This document shows positions 11,927-22,310 of a DNA stretch of 64,000 nucleotides, piece after piece (the first letter of the stretch is position 1; each line of letters begins with the position of its first letter). The notes below the pieces were generated by a model. That model ran no database searches. It was not told the origin of the DNA and saw only the letters and a program-made list of their open reading frames with translations. The DNA lies in NCBI GenBank assembly GCA_903813345.2, contig CAIIXF020000007.1, positions 4,345,730 through 4,409,729 on the forward strand. Direction: 5' to 3'. Both the position numbers and the translations under genes were made by a program. Source of the stretch: Owenia fusiformis. Taxonomy: Eukaryota > Annelida > Polychaeta > Sabellida > Oweniidae.

Positions 11927-12638
11927 TAAAGCAGGGTCTGACCTTAACTTTTTTTACCAGTAGCAAGGATTTGCTACCTTCTACCAAAACAAGGAGCAAA
12001 TTCCCATATTCAGGTAGCAACAAAAATGCTCTAAGAAAACATTATCAGGTAGCAAATTGCTCCTCAAATTCTATTCATGTCTTATAACGAATCCCCGGTT
12101 ATTTCTCGCCTTTTTGCACTGAACGAAACGACCATTTTTTACGTTCAAGAGTCGTCTGAGAACAATTTGTGGGTTTTCAGACCAAAATCCGCATGTTTTC
12201 ATTGAAAATAGGAGAATGAATCATCTAATCCTAATAAAGGTAGTATAATCAATTAGGGGAGAAACAAATTATAGCGTATTCGTCGATGAAACATGTTATC
12301 GTGCAGGTGACATTTTTTCGGCAAGAAATTCTGTTTCGCTAAAGTGAGTAAAGTCCAATCAGTGATGTTATCTTATTTTGTTTCATTTTGGGATCCGTAT
12401 CAACCAATCAGCGTTGAGGTTGTATATCTCTATCGGAAACGCGATGAAAAAATGAAAAAAAATATCAGGAGTGGTAAGTTCCATTGATTCTATGCGATAG
12501 AAGGGTTGAAATACATGAGATTTGTTGCATAAATTTGAGGTAGCAAGCATTTGCTCCCGGCCACGAAGTTTTTGGAGCAAAATGTGAAATCAGGTAGCAA
12601 ATTTGCTCCTTGCTACCGCTAAGATCGAACCCTGTAAA
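11927..12638. mobile_element. 702-bp hAT-like non-autonomous transposon, TAAAG flanks
   Basis: The element spans 11932-12633 between direct TAAAG copies (11927-11931 and 12634-12638). Ends are CAGGGTCTGACCTTAAC and, on the minus strand, CAGGGTTCGATCTTAGC. Both subterminal regions carry GGTAGCAAATTTGCTCC-type dyads several times (near 11965, 12015, 12050, 12540 and 12590). CAGGG ends point to hAT. The 5-bp duplication is shorter than the usual 8 bp, so the class is tentative. The interior has promoter-like CCAAT words (about 12400) but no transposase. Confidence 0.7.
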
Positions 12639-12664
12639 GACATTAACAAAATGTTAATTTCTTC

Positions 12665-12720
12665 ATATACTACCACCAAACGTCAATTCCAGTCACTTCT
12701 TTGTGGTGGCATAAAATAGG
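12665..12720. repeat. Family D fragment
   Basis: TACTACCACCAAACGTCAAT and CACTTCTTTGTGGTGGCATA resemble the two ends of the family D MITE with most of the middle missing. Confidence 0.4.
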
Positions 12721-12854
12721 CTGTACATGGCCCTAAGGTCATGAATTGACAATTACGTTTTTTTGTCATCTATTCACCAGCCAACAAACCAATGCTACAA
12801 GGTGAAAAGATGAGACAATTTTTAAACACAGAGATGTGTTCCTAAGAAATATAA

Positions 12855-12969
12855 TAGTCTTGCTTCAAGACACTGGACTCTCCTGTTTTCTTTACCTACT
12901 TATGTGTGAGAAGGTGTGTAGTCAAGTAGTGGAAGGGGGGGGGGGGTCAAAAGTGCTTGTAGCTAGACT
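12855..12969. mobile_element. TAGTCTTGC palindromic MITE, copy 2
   Basis: The left end is TAGTCTTGCTTCAAGACACT and the right end is AAGTGCTTGTAGCTAGACT. A 13-base G run sits before the right end, matching the C/G-run arrangement of the other two copies. Confidence 0.6.
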
Positions 12970-13039
12970 CAAAATATTTGATTTTTACTAAAGATTAAAA
13001 CTTATACATCACAGGTATAATAGTCCATTGTAACATTGT

Positions 13040-13215
13040 TACCTGTGAACAAGTAGCACCCATTAGAAAAGTGTAAAATATAATTCATTAGAGAGGAATC
13101 TGCAAGGAATAAAGTAAACAAACAAGATATACTCTTCCTTGTATAGAAATGCCATAAAATGAGGCAGTTAATTCAAGTTGTAGAGAGAAATAGCATGAAA
13201 TGTCAATGAGAGAAG
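13040..13215 (+). repeat. Family A, forward copy
   Basis: Good copy: GAGGAATCTGCAAGGAATAA, AGTAAACAAACAAGATATAC, TTGTATAGAAATGCCATAAA, ATGAGGCAGTTAATTCAAG and GAGAGAAATAGCATGAAATG. Homology may continue to about 13280. Confidence 0.8.
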
Positions 13216-13955
13216 ATCATTTGAAAATTATATTCATCATTATTTCAAATATCATAGAATCTGTTGTTAATATGTATAATTTGACTTGAAATGAATTAGT
13301 AGAATATTACAGAAAATCTGTATCCAAACTAATTGGTTGGAATAAACCTAAAATAAAACCAAATACCAATATAATGTGTCTAATTTAGGATTCATTTTAT
13401 TTAGTGAAACCTACGGATTATTAATTTGTGGCATGTAATGAGAACTTGAAATTCTGATTTCTTCATTGAAGACAAAATATAATGCAGGAAGTGAAAGTGT
13501 GCCGTGCATACGTAGGCATGTACATAAATATTGACAGAGTCCATTTCTAAAACAGATAACATCCATTAGCAATTAAGGTTTCACATTGTCGTTAATTGTT
13601 CGGAATGTATACCTGTCAAAACTCATTCTATTTCAGTTACCTGATACATGCAACTTCTATTTCAATCAATTTAGCAATAATTGCTGAAAAATAAACTTTC
13701 AAATATGTGGGAAAATCTAAATGAATAATAAATCCTAATTAAATATATGTCACACATACTTAAACATCTTGTTATATGAAAGTCTTAATATATAGGAGTA
13801 CTTATGAATAAATCCAGCCTAGTGTTAACAGTATTCTATTCAGTTAGGATCACTAAACTTCATTTCAATTGATGAAGTGAAAGCAAATAAATTTGATCAG
13901 ATTTCTTGACTGTTTATAACAATTTTATGACACATGAAACATACAATAAAGCAGC
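13216..13955. other. No gene recognised
   Basis: Very AT-rich with no tandem or inverted structure that I can support. Confidence 0.55.
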
Positions 13956-13959
13956 TATA

Positions 13960-14030
13960 ACAGGGCTATAACACTTCTCCCTCCTAAAGAAAGTCATCCT
14001 CGGACATTAAATACCCATTTATAAATATTC
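13960..14030 (+). repeat. Family C, forward copy
   Basis: GGCTATAACACTTCTCCCTC, then CTAAAGAAAGTCATCCTCGG and ACATTAA: the family C block order with the TCCTCGG tail intact. Confidence 0.55.
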
Positions 14031-14483
14031 ACTTTCTGGAAAAACATTTCACCAATTCTCTCAGAAATAAATAAAATGTCATGTTTATCACTTGTTCAAA
14101 TAACACAAATAATGAAAACCACATACATATTGACATGCAAATTCTGATTTTCCGTACTTATATCGCGATGAAATTCTCAAATGATGTGAAATTATATGTG
14201 ACAGAAAAGCATGCCAGTTTTTCATAAAACACTATTAAGGAATATATCATTATTATAACAAGATTTATGGCCTCGAGACACTGTCTTATCTCTTCAAGCT
14301 AAGAACATACAAAAGATCTCAGAAAAACTCATAAAGATTTAACTAACATTATAATTCCAGCTTTAAATCTGATTCAATACACCAGATTCAAAGGCAAGCG
14401 AAAGAAATATGAATTCATCTCCGAGAAAAATGATAACATCACAATGGTATAAAAAACAGGAGGAGAATAGAGTAGAATTACTG

Positions 14484-14570
14484 GACAGTGAACCTATTTA
14501 AGTAAATACCTCTCTCTAGTAAACGCATGTGTTAAGTAAATACCATTTCTCAGAAAATGGCTCTATTTAA
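14484..14570 (+). repeat. Family E left-end fragment
   Basis: GACAGTGAACCTATTTAAGT followed by AAATACCTCTCTCTAGTAAA is a diverged left end of family E. The matching right end is not visible. Confidence 0.5.
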
Positions 14571-15119
14571 CATTTCTAACAGGCTGAATCAGTACATTGT
14601 ATTAGGAGTAGTTAAAACACAGAATTAAATTCTACATTCACTCTACTTTTTGTGTACAATTAATACTAATTCATTTTTTCAACACAAGATTGCTATAAGA
14701 AATCCCATGATTTAAAGAACAATGTTATGTCTAATAGCTAGCTATATAGGGCTTCACCTACACACTCATTTCAAAGTTCATACCATGTAAAATGTTTATG
14801 TGCCTGACCTAGCTTATAATTATCTCTAAATGTACAAGAGAAGCCATAAAGATAATTAAATCCAAAGGAAGAAAAAACTAATCATTGGAATGATTGGTCT
14901 CGAAACAAAGAACCAGGATTTGTAATTGTATTAGGACGGCTGCAACATTTGAGGTCAAGTACCTTAAGGTCTCCTTTTGATATTCTATCACAGGTAAAAG
15001 CAGCCTAAGTCTTGTATATGGTATCCTTAGTTCAGGATTTAAAAGATATCTCACTGCCACTGGCAACAACTTGTTTGAAAAACTGATTGCTTATTATTCA
15101 TAATATGTTTAATGGCAAT
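14571..15119. other. No gene recognised
   Basis: AT-rich sequence. The minus-strand 63-codon frame at 14878-15069 has no supporting signal. Confidence 0.55.
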
Positions 15120-15442
15120 CAGGTTTCCATCCTTAGGATGGGCGTAGAGCCTATTACGCAAAATACGCACAGGCGTACCAAATGAATTTGAAAAAATTAA
15201 AAATGTGTTAAAATGCATTAATTTATTTGCAAATTTATTGATCCTTACTATCGTATCTGTATTTTTACAATTGTCAACATTTAAAGTTGATAAAAACGCT
15301 TAGATTCCATCAAATAACGTCCTTGAAATTTTTTTCCCGGACCCCCCGCGATGCGCAGCCTTCGGCCATGCAATCAGGTATCCCTAAGTGTGCGTACCAA
15401 CTCAAAATATAGCCCTACGCCCATGCTTAGTTGGGAACCCTG
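15120..15442. mobile_element. 323-bp hAT-like MITE (second type)
   Basis: The left end CAGGTTTCCATCCTTAGGAT continues GGGCGTAGAGCC. The right end on the minus strand is CAGGGTTCCCAACTAAGCAT, continuing GGGCGTAGGGC. A second inverted block is CAGGCGTACC facing GTGCGTACCAACT. No target duplication is clear: the left flank is GGCAAT and the right flank TCTTAG. The element is non-coding and more GC-rich towards its right end (CCGGACCCCCCGCGATGCGC). Confidence 0.6.
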
Positions 15443-16272
15443 TCTTAGTTATGTATCAAGCCAATGTATTCAATCTATCATTCAAGAGCATGATGCAAGA
15501 CTACTTTTAACAGATTCATTATGTACATTGTAGATCGTATACTAATATAGTATACTAACAAACTTTACACTATTATAAACAGATTTGCTTTGATTAAATA
15601 TAAATAAACATGAAATGTTATCATCTCTCAGAGGTAATACAATATAAATGGAAATAAAATATTTTGATGAATTTGCAGATTTGTTGTTTATTAATACACA
15701 AGGCGAAGTATTTTAGACAACTCTGAACCTATGTTTAAATTCTGCCCTTGGTAATGTATCTGATAAGGGTTTTATTCATGTATTCCTTTCTAAATGATTC
15801 AAGAATCTCTCAGTTCCTGTGATAATGATAAATAATAGTTTATTATAAGAAACCCAAATAATTAATTTGTTGATAATTGATATAAATCTCCAAGTGTGGT
15901 GACTATCAATATATATGTTCGGACGAACTGTATCTCAAGAGTGGGGGAAGTGTAATGCATATATTCATACAAAACTGATAGTAAAGACTCACAAGCAGAT
16001 CAACCTGACAGCATATCTCTTGAGACAGAATGAGAATAATCAGACCTGAGATTTGGAATTCACATACAAGTTGCACATATCAAGATGAATACGGAATAAG
16101 CTTATGTCTAGTCTGTTAATTACAAGCTTTTCTCTTTAGAATTTGAACAATTGTCTTATTTTCTAGCATAATTTATGTTGTTTATAGGCCTGTATACTTT
16201 TTCCCTTAATAAATCTACTTGTATGCCAGTTAAAAAGATTTTGTAGTATGACAGTTAATTTCTCAAATGTAG
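15443..16272. other. No gene recognised; one family C remnant
   Basis: AT-rich sequence. AAGAGTGGGGGAAGTGTAAT at about 15938-15957 looks like a reverse family C core without its GAGGA tail. Confidence 0.5.
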
Positions 16273-16445
16273 TACAGTAAACCTGTCTAATCCAAACATC
16301 AGTCTGAACTGTGAAAAATGTTCTGATTGGCAGGTGTTCACATTTCAATTTTTTTAAACATAGTAATCTATTATATGGGACTGAATAAAGGGTTTTCATT
16401 GAGAGTTGTTCAAATTAGAGGTGTTCAGATATACATGTTTTACAA
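16273..16445. mobile_element. Family E MITE, copy 3
   Basis: The left end is TACAGTAAACCTGTCTAATC and the right end is GTTCAGATATACATGTTTTA. Inside are TGTTCTGATTGGCAGGTGTT and TTGTTCAAATTAGAGGTGTT, the family E internal words. It is close to the long copy at 60588-61085. Confidence 0.75.
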
Positions 16446-16554
16446 GTTTTCAAATACATTTAAATTACCTTAGCGTGGGTAATTTACGAGGCAAGCTCGA
16501 GTTTCCACATTTTCACTTTTCTAAACTACATCTTCATGAAATCCCTCATGGATT

Positions 16555-17850
16555 CCACGGTGTATAACCCAAACGCTCCTACATGCACGACGGAGCGTTT
16601 CATTTACGCGGAAACGCTCCGGAGCGAAATAAAATGGCGGCTAATGAAGATTCCACTATGACCGTAAGTATTGTTCCTCTTGTTTCTCTTACTTATCATA
16701 TGTTATGGTGAAATATTATGTACCATTCGATGAACAATACCGTGAGCAAAGACCTGATTTATTCAACTTCTGGTGGTAAACTGTTATTTGCTTGATCAAA
16801 GCTCCGTAGTGTAGATCGAACGAATCTGAAGATGACGATTTGACCACAAATTACGAATTAAACTAGTATTTCTATGAAAACGTTAATCTTTCTGTTAAAG
16901 TAGTAGATCACAAACTCGTATATTCTCATTTCCTAGAATCCCAGTCCAAATCCATTACTTGTTCTCGAGAAATCGCTTGTTTTCCTCGAAACGCTCCGTC
17001 GATTTAGAACACAATTTTAGAAACGCTCTTACCATTTTGTTTTGATATAATTTTCAGATTATTAGAGAAGAGTTTCGAATCAAATCTATCTCTCAAAAAC
17101 GTGTTGTACTTGTTAGGCAAATTGAAACATCTGAACCTGGTGGTGCTAAACCTGCAACTAGCTGATTTAAGCCTACATTAGATGATGTCATGCCTACATT
17201 TGTGCTAAATCATATAACTATAGAAAAAAAAGAAAATTTATATGTGAATTAATCTTTCTTCTATTGATGCCAAGGGGTATAATAGATCTTTTCTTTCTCT
17301 TCCTGAAAAGAAAAGGCAAGCTATATATTTCCTAAACTGATCTAGACTACCGGAGCGTTTCCAGTTCACTGTGTTAACCAGATCGGAGCGTTTCTTGAAT
17401 ATGAGAATGTCATCATTTTTAAGACTGGATTTTCGGTCATCAAATCACTATTGCGATAATGTATGGCGCGTTGAAGTATTGGAATTTGACTAAAATATAT
17501 ACGTTGGTGCTCTAATCTTAGCTCAACTAATCACATGTATCGACAAAAAGGGTTTTGACCGGTAGAATGACAAATACGTTTTTGAATTTTGATAACTATA
17601 CTGCTTCGTACAGCTCTTCCTAATTGCTTCAAACGTCAACAGTCAGCCAAGTACAACATGAATATCACACCCATCGAATGGTATACTCGAAATATGTAAC
17701 TCATACCTCTTATTCTCATTATTGGGGAAATCGTCAGACGGCTCATCATTCCCGCCAGTCAGTTTTCCTACTCCGGAGCGTTTCTTTGTTTAATTTCAGT
17801 AATGAAACGCTCCGTCGTGCATGTAGGAGCGTTTGGGTTATACACCGTGG
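16555..17850. mobile_element. 1296-bp DNA transposon with perfect 50-bp TIRs and GGAGCGTTTC subterminal motifs
   Basis: Positions 16555-16604 and 17801-17850 are exact reverse complements over all 50 bases, beginning CCACGGTGTATAACCCAAAC. A direct ATT lies on both outer sides (16552-16554 and 17851-17853), possibly a 3-bp target duplication. The decamer GGAGCGTTTC or its complement recurs inside the TIRs and at about 16611, 16988, 17020 (one mismatch), 17352, 17385 and 17775, an arrangement like transposase-binding subterminal repeats. There is no full transposase. The interior holds a possible two-exon mini-gene (separate entry). Identical TIRs mean recent activity compared with the other elements here. 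The superfamily is not determined. Confidence 0.85.
16634..17165 (+). CDS. Possible two-exon 45-codon mini-gene inside the transposon (hypothetical)
   Basis: An ATG with AAAATGGCGG context at 16634 opens a 10-codon exon (16634-16663) ending at a strong donor GTAAGT. A pyrimidine-containing acceptor TTTTCAG ends at 17057. Joining the two keeps the frame: exon 2 (17058-17162, stop TGA 17163-17165) adds 35 codons, starting I-I-R-E-E-F and rich in charged residues. The 394-base intron obeys GT-AG. After the stop, the same frame stays open for 28 more codons (to 17252). A shifted frame is open from 17248 to 17340, so this may be the decayed end of a longer captured or transposase-related gene. I recognise no domain. 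Codon evidence is weak because the piece is so short. Confidence 0.25.
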
Positions 17851-17984
17851 ATTCATTGAACTAATTCAAAATCTATTGTCATTCCTGGTGGCCTACATTT
17901 CTAGTATAAAGCTCCCTCGTGACCACATATGTTTAATTCATCTACTATTGCTTTAATTGTCACTTTAGCACTTCTGATGGCCAT

Positions 17985-18112
17985 TGTGTCTAATCATAGA
18001 TAATTCAAATGAGAGGAATTGGCAAGGAATAAAATAAAGAAATTCCAAGAAATCAGATACTTCATTCAAGTTTCATATAGAAAGAGGAAGATAGGACCAA
18101 GCCTGAAAATGT
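17985..18112 (+). repeat. Family A, forward copy
   Basis: AGAGGAATTGGCAAGGAATA, AAATAAAGAAATTCCAAGAA and ATCAGATACTTCATTCAAGT, with the CTCTAAATTGTATAG block deleted. Confidence 0.65.
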
Positions 18113-18735
18113 TCTTTCCTGTGCAATTTCAGTCTATAATTTGATTTTCTGATATTTCTTATTAATATGGAGAGTGAAATTCAACCAGGATATGTTAGTC
18201 CTTTCTAATTTGACACTTTTTATTCAATTTCATGTTTTTCCTGATGGAATATGAGGTACCAATGGTTAATCTTGCCGATACTCATTTAGGATGTAATAAA
18301 ACAGGTGAAAAAATCAATTAAGATCTAATTCACCAAGAACCAGTCATGAATTTTAATGACAAAATCAATTTTTCTACTTCATCAATTTATTGCGATCTCA
18401 GATTTATTATGGCGGAAAACATTTTTATCCAGTGATCTCCCAACGATATTACAGGAAAATGAATTTTGAATTGACGGGTTCTTTTAGCCATTTCCACAGT
18501 ACAGTATAGATAAACGGACAGCTCTTGCTTAAAAAAGGAAAATCAGGCAATTGTTGAAAAGTAAAACAAATATATATATTTCAATTCATTTATCTTATTC
18601 TGATACTCATCAGATCATTCTATCGTGGAAATCAGACCGTTCAAAATAAAGAAGCTCAGTACGTATATCATGGAATTAAGACTTGAGAAGGAAGGAGATG
18701 TCATGTTAATTATGATGAGTTGTCTCCTAAATGGG
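18113..18735. other. No gene recognised
   Basis: AT-rich sequence with no tandem or inverted structure detected by eye. Confidence 0.55.
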
Positions 18736-19260
18736 GAACCTTCTATGAGTGTTGCCTTCCCCTATATCAGTTCTAATAGCCTCCTCTAAGGACTATACTC
18801 AAGGGAGTCTTTCTTGCCCCTTTATATTATCTCCTTCACGATTTTTTTTAAAGAAAGGCCCTCTATTTACATATGTAATGCCCATCCTCTTTATCAATTC
18901 CCTCGCTCTTCCTCTACTCTTTTGCAATACCTCTCCCCTACTCACCATTCCCAAGAGAGACCTCTATTTATATATGTGATGCTCCCCTACTTTATCAATA
19001 CAATCCCTGTCCTTACCCTCTATCCTTCTGCAGCCTCTACCATCTTTCTATTATCAATACCTTTGCCCTCCTAACCAGTCCCCAGAGAGTCATCTTTTAA
19101 ATTATGTGATGACTCCCCATTTATCAATACCCTCCCCCATTCTAAATCTCTTCTCAGGGAAGGAAGTCCCCTCTTGACTGTTCATGATTTAGCAGAATCT
19201 GTCACGTCCTAAACCTCTTCCCAAGGGAGAATCCTCTATATGACTTGTCACATCATATTA
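18736..19260. repeat. Degenerate pyrimidine-rich tandem repeat, period about 100-130 bp
   Basis: A recurrent block (CCTCTATTTACATATGTAAT at 18861, CCTCTATTTATATATGTGAT at 18961, CATCTTTTAAATTATGTGAT at 19091, CCTCTATATGACTTGTCACA at 19230) is followed each time by TTATCAATACCCTCCC-like and CTCTYCCC-like words. The plus strand is strongly C/T-biased. Open frames here (18749-18979, 18814-19074) come from this bias. Confidence 0.6.
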
Positions 19261-19721
19261 GTAGCACCTGTCCACTCATATGAGTCAGTTATAGTCACTT
19301 AGATCATATTATTTTATATCCATATACAGTAATGCAATTATATATCAGCTTTATGACTATATGTTTAGACATATAAGTCTTATGATAGCAAGCATAAAAT
19401 GCAATTAACTGTTGGAAGATTGCAAACATACATCAATAAAACTAGGTATTTTATGAAAAAAGCATTTTGATTTTGATTTAAAGGTAGTTCGACTCCCCAC
19501 TAGACATAAAACTTCAGATGAAAGTGCTGTACACTGTACCGAAGTGAACCGATTCCCCATCTAATAATGCATCAATCTTCTATAGGTGAATGAGGTGATT
19601 TGAGTCTATATACAATGTAATGTTTCCTTATATCATCAAACACTCAGCTAGGATCAATATATTTCACTTGACATTCATCTACATCAGCATCAAAGACTCC
19701 AAGACTTTTAAATGTTACAAT
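19261..19721. other. No gene recognised
   Basis: Flank of the CGCGGGA-type element. No structure seen. Confidence 0.5.
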
Positions 19722-21743
19722 GGTACCCAGTACTGTCAACCCCTAAAGATTTTCTCGCGGGACAGATTTTTTAGACCCAGTGCCCAAAATTCGCGGGATT
19801 TTGCGGGACATCTTCTAAATTTGCGGGATTTCGCGGGACATTTAAGGGATTTGCGTGATTGCGCTAATAGGCCAACTTTTTTTTCTCAAATTCGCGGGAT
19901 TTCGCGGGACCATTCGAGGGACAAACACCCTAATCGCGGGATAGTTAACAGGTTTAACGCCAAAAACTTGATAGAGGGACAGATTTTTTAGACAAAGTGC
20001 CCTAAATTTGCGGGATTTCGCGGGACATTCACCTAAATTTGCAGGATGTCCCGGGACATTCAAGGATTTGCGTGATTGGGACTAATGTAAAAGCGTGTAA
20101 AAGTACTTAAATCAAACTTCCAAATACTGATTAATCAAATACAATGCACCGTTGTATTATAACTTAAATAAACGTCAACACAATTTCACAAAATACGTAT
20201 AGGAATATTATTAAACTTTATTGTAATTTTTCAAAAGCAAAAACCATGCTTCTGGTGTGAGTACCGTAATCTAACACGAAATTCAAAAATTCGGAACAAT
20301 ACTTTGCATTTCTGGCGTCGTGAACAACTATGAAACGCTTACCCCCATAATGTTATATATTAAAATGTACCTATTCATATACTGTAGGCATTTTCCTTCA
20401 ATTGAAAGCCCATGATATAGGGGTTCGATTAATCTACATCAAATTATAGGGAATGGGGTTACTTTTCTAGATAGGGTTTGTAGAAAAAACGGGTACCGGG
20501 TAGTAAATCCTCCATGCTGGGTTCAAACTTGGTACCCGGTACCCAAAAAAACGAAATATACGAATATACAACATAATAAGATCATTAGAAAACGTGTAAG
20601 ATTTGTTTTGAATTTACAAAAATGTATGTAACTTCCTTCAAAATTGAGCTAGAAGCTTCAAAGAAAAAGCATTTTAAGGCTCTTTTCGCTCGTCCTCTAT
20701 CATCATGGTCATATTTCCATTGGTAATGAAGGGGGGAGGTGCAATCGCACCCCCTCCTGGCTACGCCAATGACATTGTAAGACGATTTGAAAAACAAGAC
20801 AAATCAATCTTACTCTATTTTCAATAGTTCGTTTGTTGGTACGTGAATTGTTTTGATTATGATTTAAATCTGTAAATAGCTATCGTTGCTTTAGCAGGGA
20901 GGTGACGTGTGTTAATTTACATGATTTTGATTATTAATCATAATTTAAGTTATCCCAATTTTCCACAAAATGTCCACTGAATTGTAAATTGTTATGTCTT
21001 ACAATGTCATAGGCGTAGCCAGGAGATGATGCGATGGTGCGATCGCACCCCCCCCCCATAACCAATGAAAATATGGCCATGACGATAGAGGAAGAAAAGA
21101 GCCTTAAATATGCTTTTAATTTGAAGCTTCTAGCTCAATTTTGAAGGATACATACATTTTTGTGAATTCAAAACAAATCTTACACGTTTTTTCATATTCT
21201 AATTATGTTATATATTCGTATTTTTCGTTTTTTGGGTACCCGTTTTTTGACCGGGTACCGGGTACCAAGTTTGAACCCAGCATGGAGAATTTACTACCCA
21301 GTACCCGGTTTTTCTACAAACCCTTTCTAGATATCAGCGTCCATTTATTGTAACTCGCGTTTGCTAACATTTGCTCAGTTCTGAGATGAAGGCCACACGG
21401 ATAGTAAAAAGGCCAACGTTAGAACTATTTTTGACCTACATCCCTATTTTCTTAATTAAAATGAAAGTTGAACCCTTCCTCTTTATTTTGATACCAAACA
21501 ACAGCATGCTAGGTACTTAAAATTAAGTAAACTTTACTCCTCAAAAGTGCAAAAACTTGGCTTCTTATATAAGATAAGATAATCACAATATAGGGGATTG
21601 CAACAATTTCGGAAATTCGCGGAGGTCAAAACCACATTTGCGGGACTTCGCGGGACATTGCGGGACACGCGAATTAGCCTAATTTTGATCAAATTCGCGG
21701 GATAATCCCGCCATTCGCGGGACACTTGACAGCTCTGGGTACC
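19722..21743. mobile_element. CGCGGGA-rich DNA transposon, interrupted by a fold-back element
   Basis: The outer ends are GGTACCCAGTACTGTCAA (from 19722) and TTGACAGCTCTGGGTACC (to 21743), which are inverted repeats. Both termini are filled with direct and inverted copies of TTCGCGGGATTTCGCGGGAC: at least eight between 19755 and 20060 and five between 21625 and 21722. TA dinucleotides sit inside the outermost GGTACC, so a TA duplication is possible, but the true end is ambiguous because GGTACC is itself a palindrome. Removing the nested element at 20474-21323 leaves about 1.17 kb with no transposase. The C/G-rich termini stand out sharply from the AT-rich surroundings. Confidence 0.7.
20464..21333. 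mobile_element. 850-bp Mutator-like fold-back element with perfect 10-bp target duplication
   Basis: TTTCTAGATA occurs at 20464-20473 and again at 21324-21333, directly flanking an element of 850 bp (20474-21323). Its ends are GGGTTTGTAGAAAAA and the complement. The two arms pair over roughly 310-330 bases each (20474-20783 and about 20998-21323), including GGGTACCGGGTA, CCATGCTGGGTTCAAACTTG, GAGCTAGAAGCTTC and TGGCTACGCC blocks. The right arm has an extra CGGTCAAAAAACGGGTACC stretch. Long TIRs and a 9-11 bp duplication are typical of MULE-type elements. No transposase ORF is present. It lies inside the CGCGGGA element, so it inserted later. Confidence 0.85.
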
Positions 21744-22142
21744 TGTAGTGATTTACATGTTTCAGATATACCTAGAAATAAGCATTTGGGACATTGATTA
21801 CCATTTTTCTTAAATTAAAGCTTAAATTCGCCAAAATGGATGAAATTAAATGAGAATGAAGTTGCAGACATGAGACCCAGCAAAGAGCAAAATTCACATC
21901 AAAAATCATGAAGATTCCCAAAGTCTTCTTTTGAAATAGTGATTCTAGTATAGAGTCATGCATACTTCAAACTGCCATGAAAGGGAAATGCAGGTGACTG
22001 CTTTTATTAATCTAATGTGAAATAAGCATGAGCAGGCTTTCAAAGAAATCTCCATCCTTTCACATCTAAAAACACCCAGAATTCACCCGGGAGCTGACAA
22101 TATCACAAAGACAGCTTTGCAAAACCAGTAATCAAAGGGCAG
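21744..22142. other. No gene recognised; family A tail fragment
   Basis: The only repeat-like word is GTGAAATAAGCATGAGCAGG at about 22017-22036, which matches the 3' end of family A. Confidence 0.5.
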
Positions 22143-22310
22143 TGATCTCCCCAGCATTAAAGGCAAGTGGGCGCAGAACCCACCTGATATTTTGAAAATA
22201 GGCTTGCACCCACCTGAAAATCCATTTGCACACACTTGAAAATGAGAAAAATCATGAATAATTGAAAATAAGAATTTTGCACCCACTTAGAGAAAAAATC
22301 CTGTGGAGAT
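22143..22310 (-). repeat. Family F dispersed repeat, reverse copy
   Basis: Reverse complement of the copy at 41623-41822. Shared blocks are TGATCTCCCCAGCATT, AGTGGGCGCAGAACCCACCT, TTTTGAAAATAGGCTTGCAC, CCACCTGAAAATCCATTT and TTTTGCACCCACTTAGAG. A GTGGGTGC...GCACCCAC dyad is internal. It is about 168 bp, non-coding, with no clear target duplication. Confidence 0.75.

Noticed and set aside
12936-12948. G run as an assembly or sequencing artefact
   Set aside because: The same position in sister MITEs also carries a G run, so it is explained by the element; its exact length may still be uncertain.
18749-19074. Hydrophobic, membrane-like short frames
   Set aside because: They come from C/T-rich degenerate repeats; overlapping frames are equally open.
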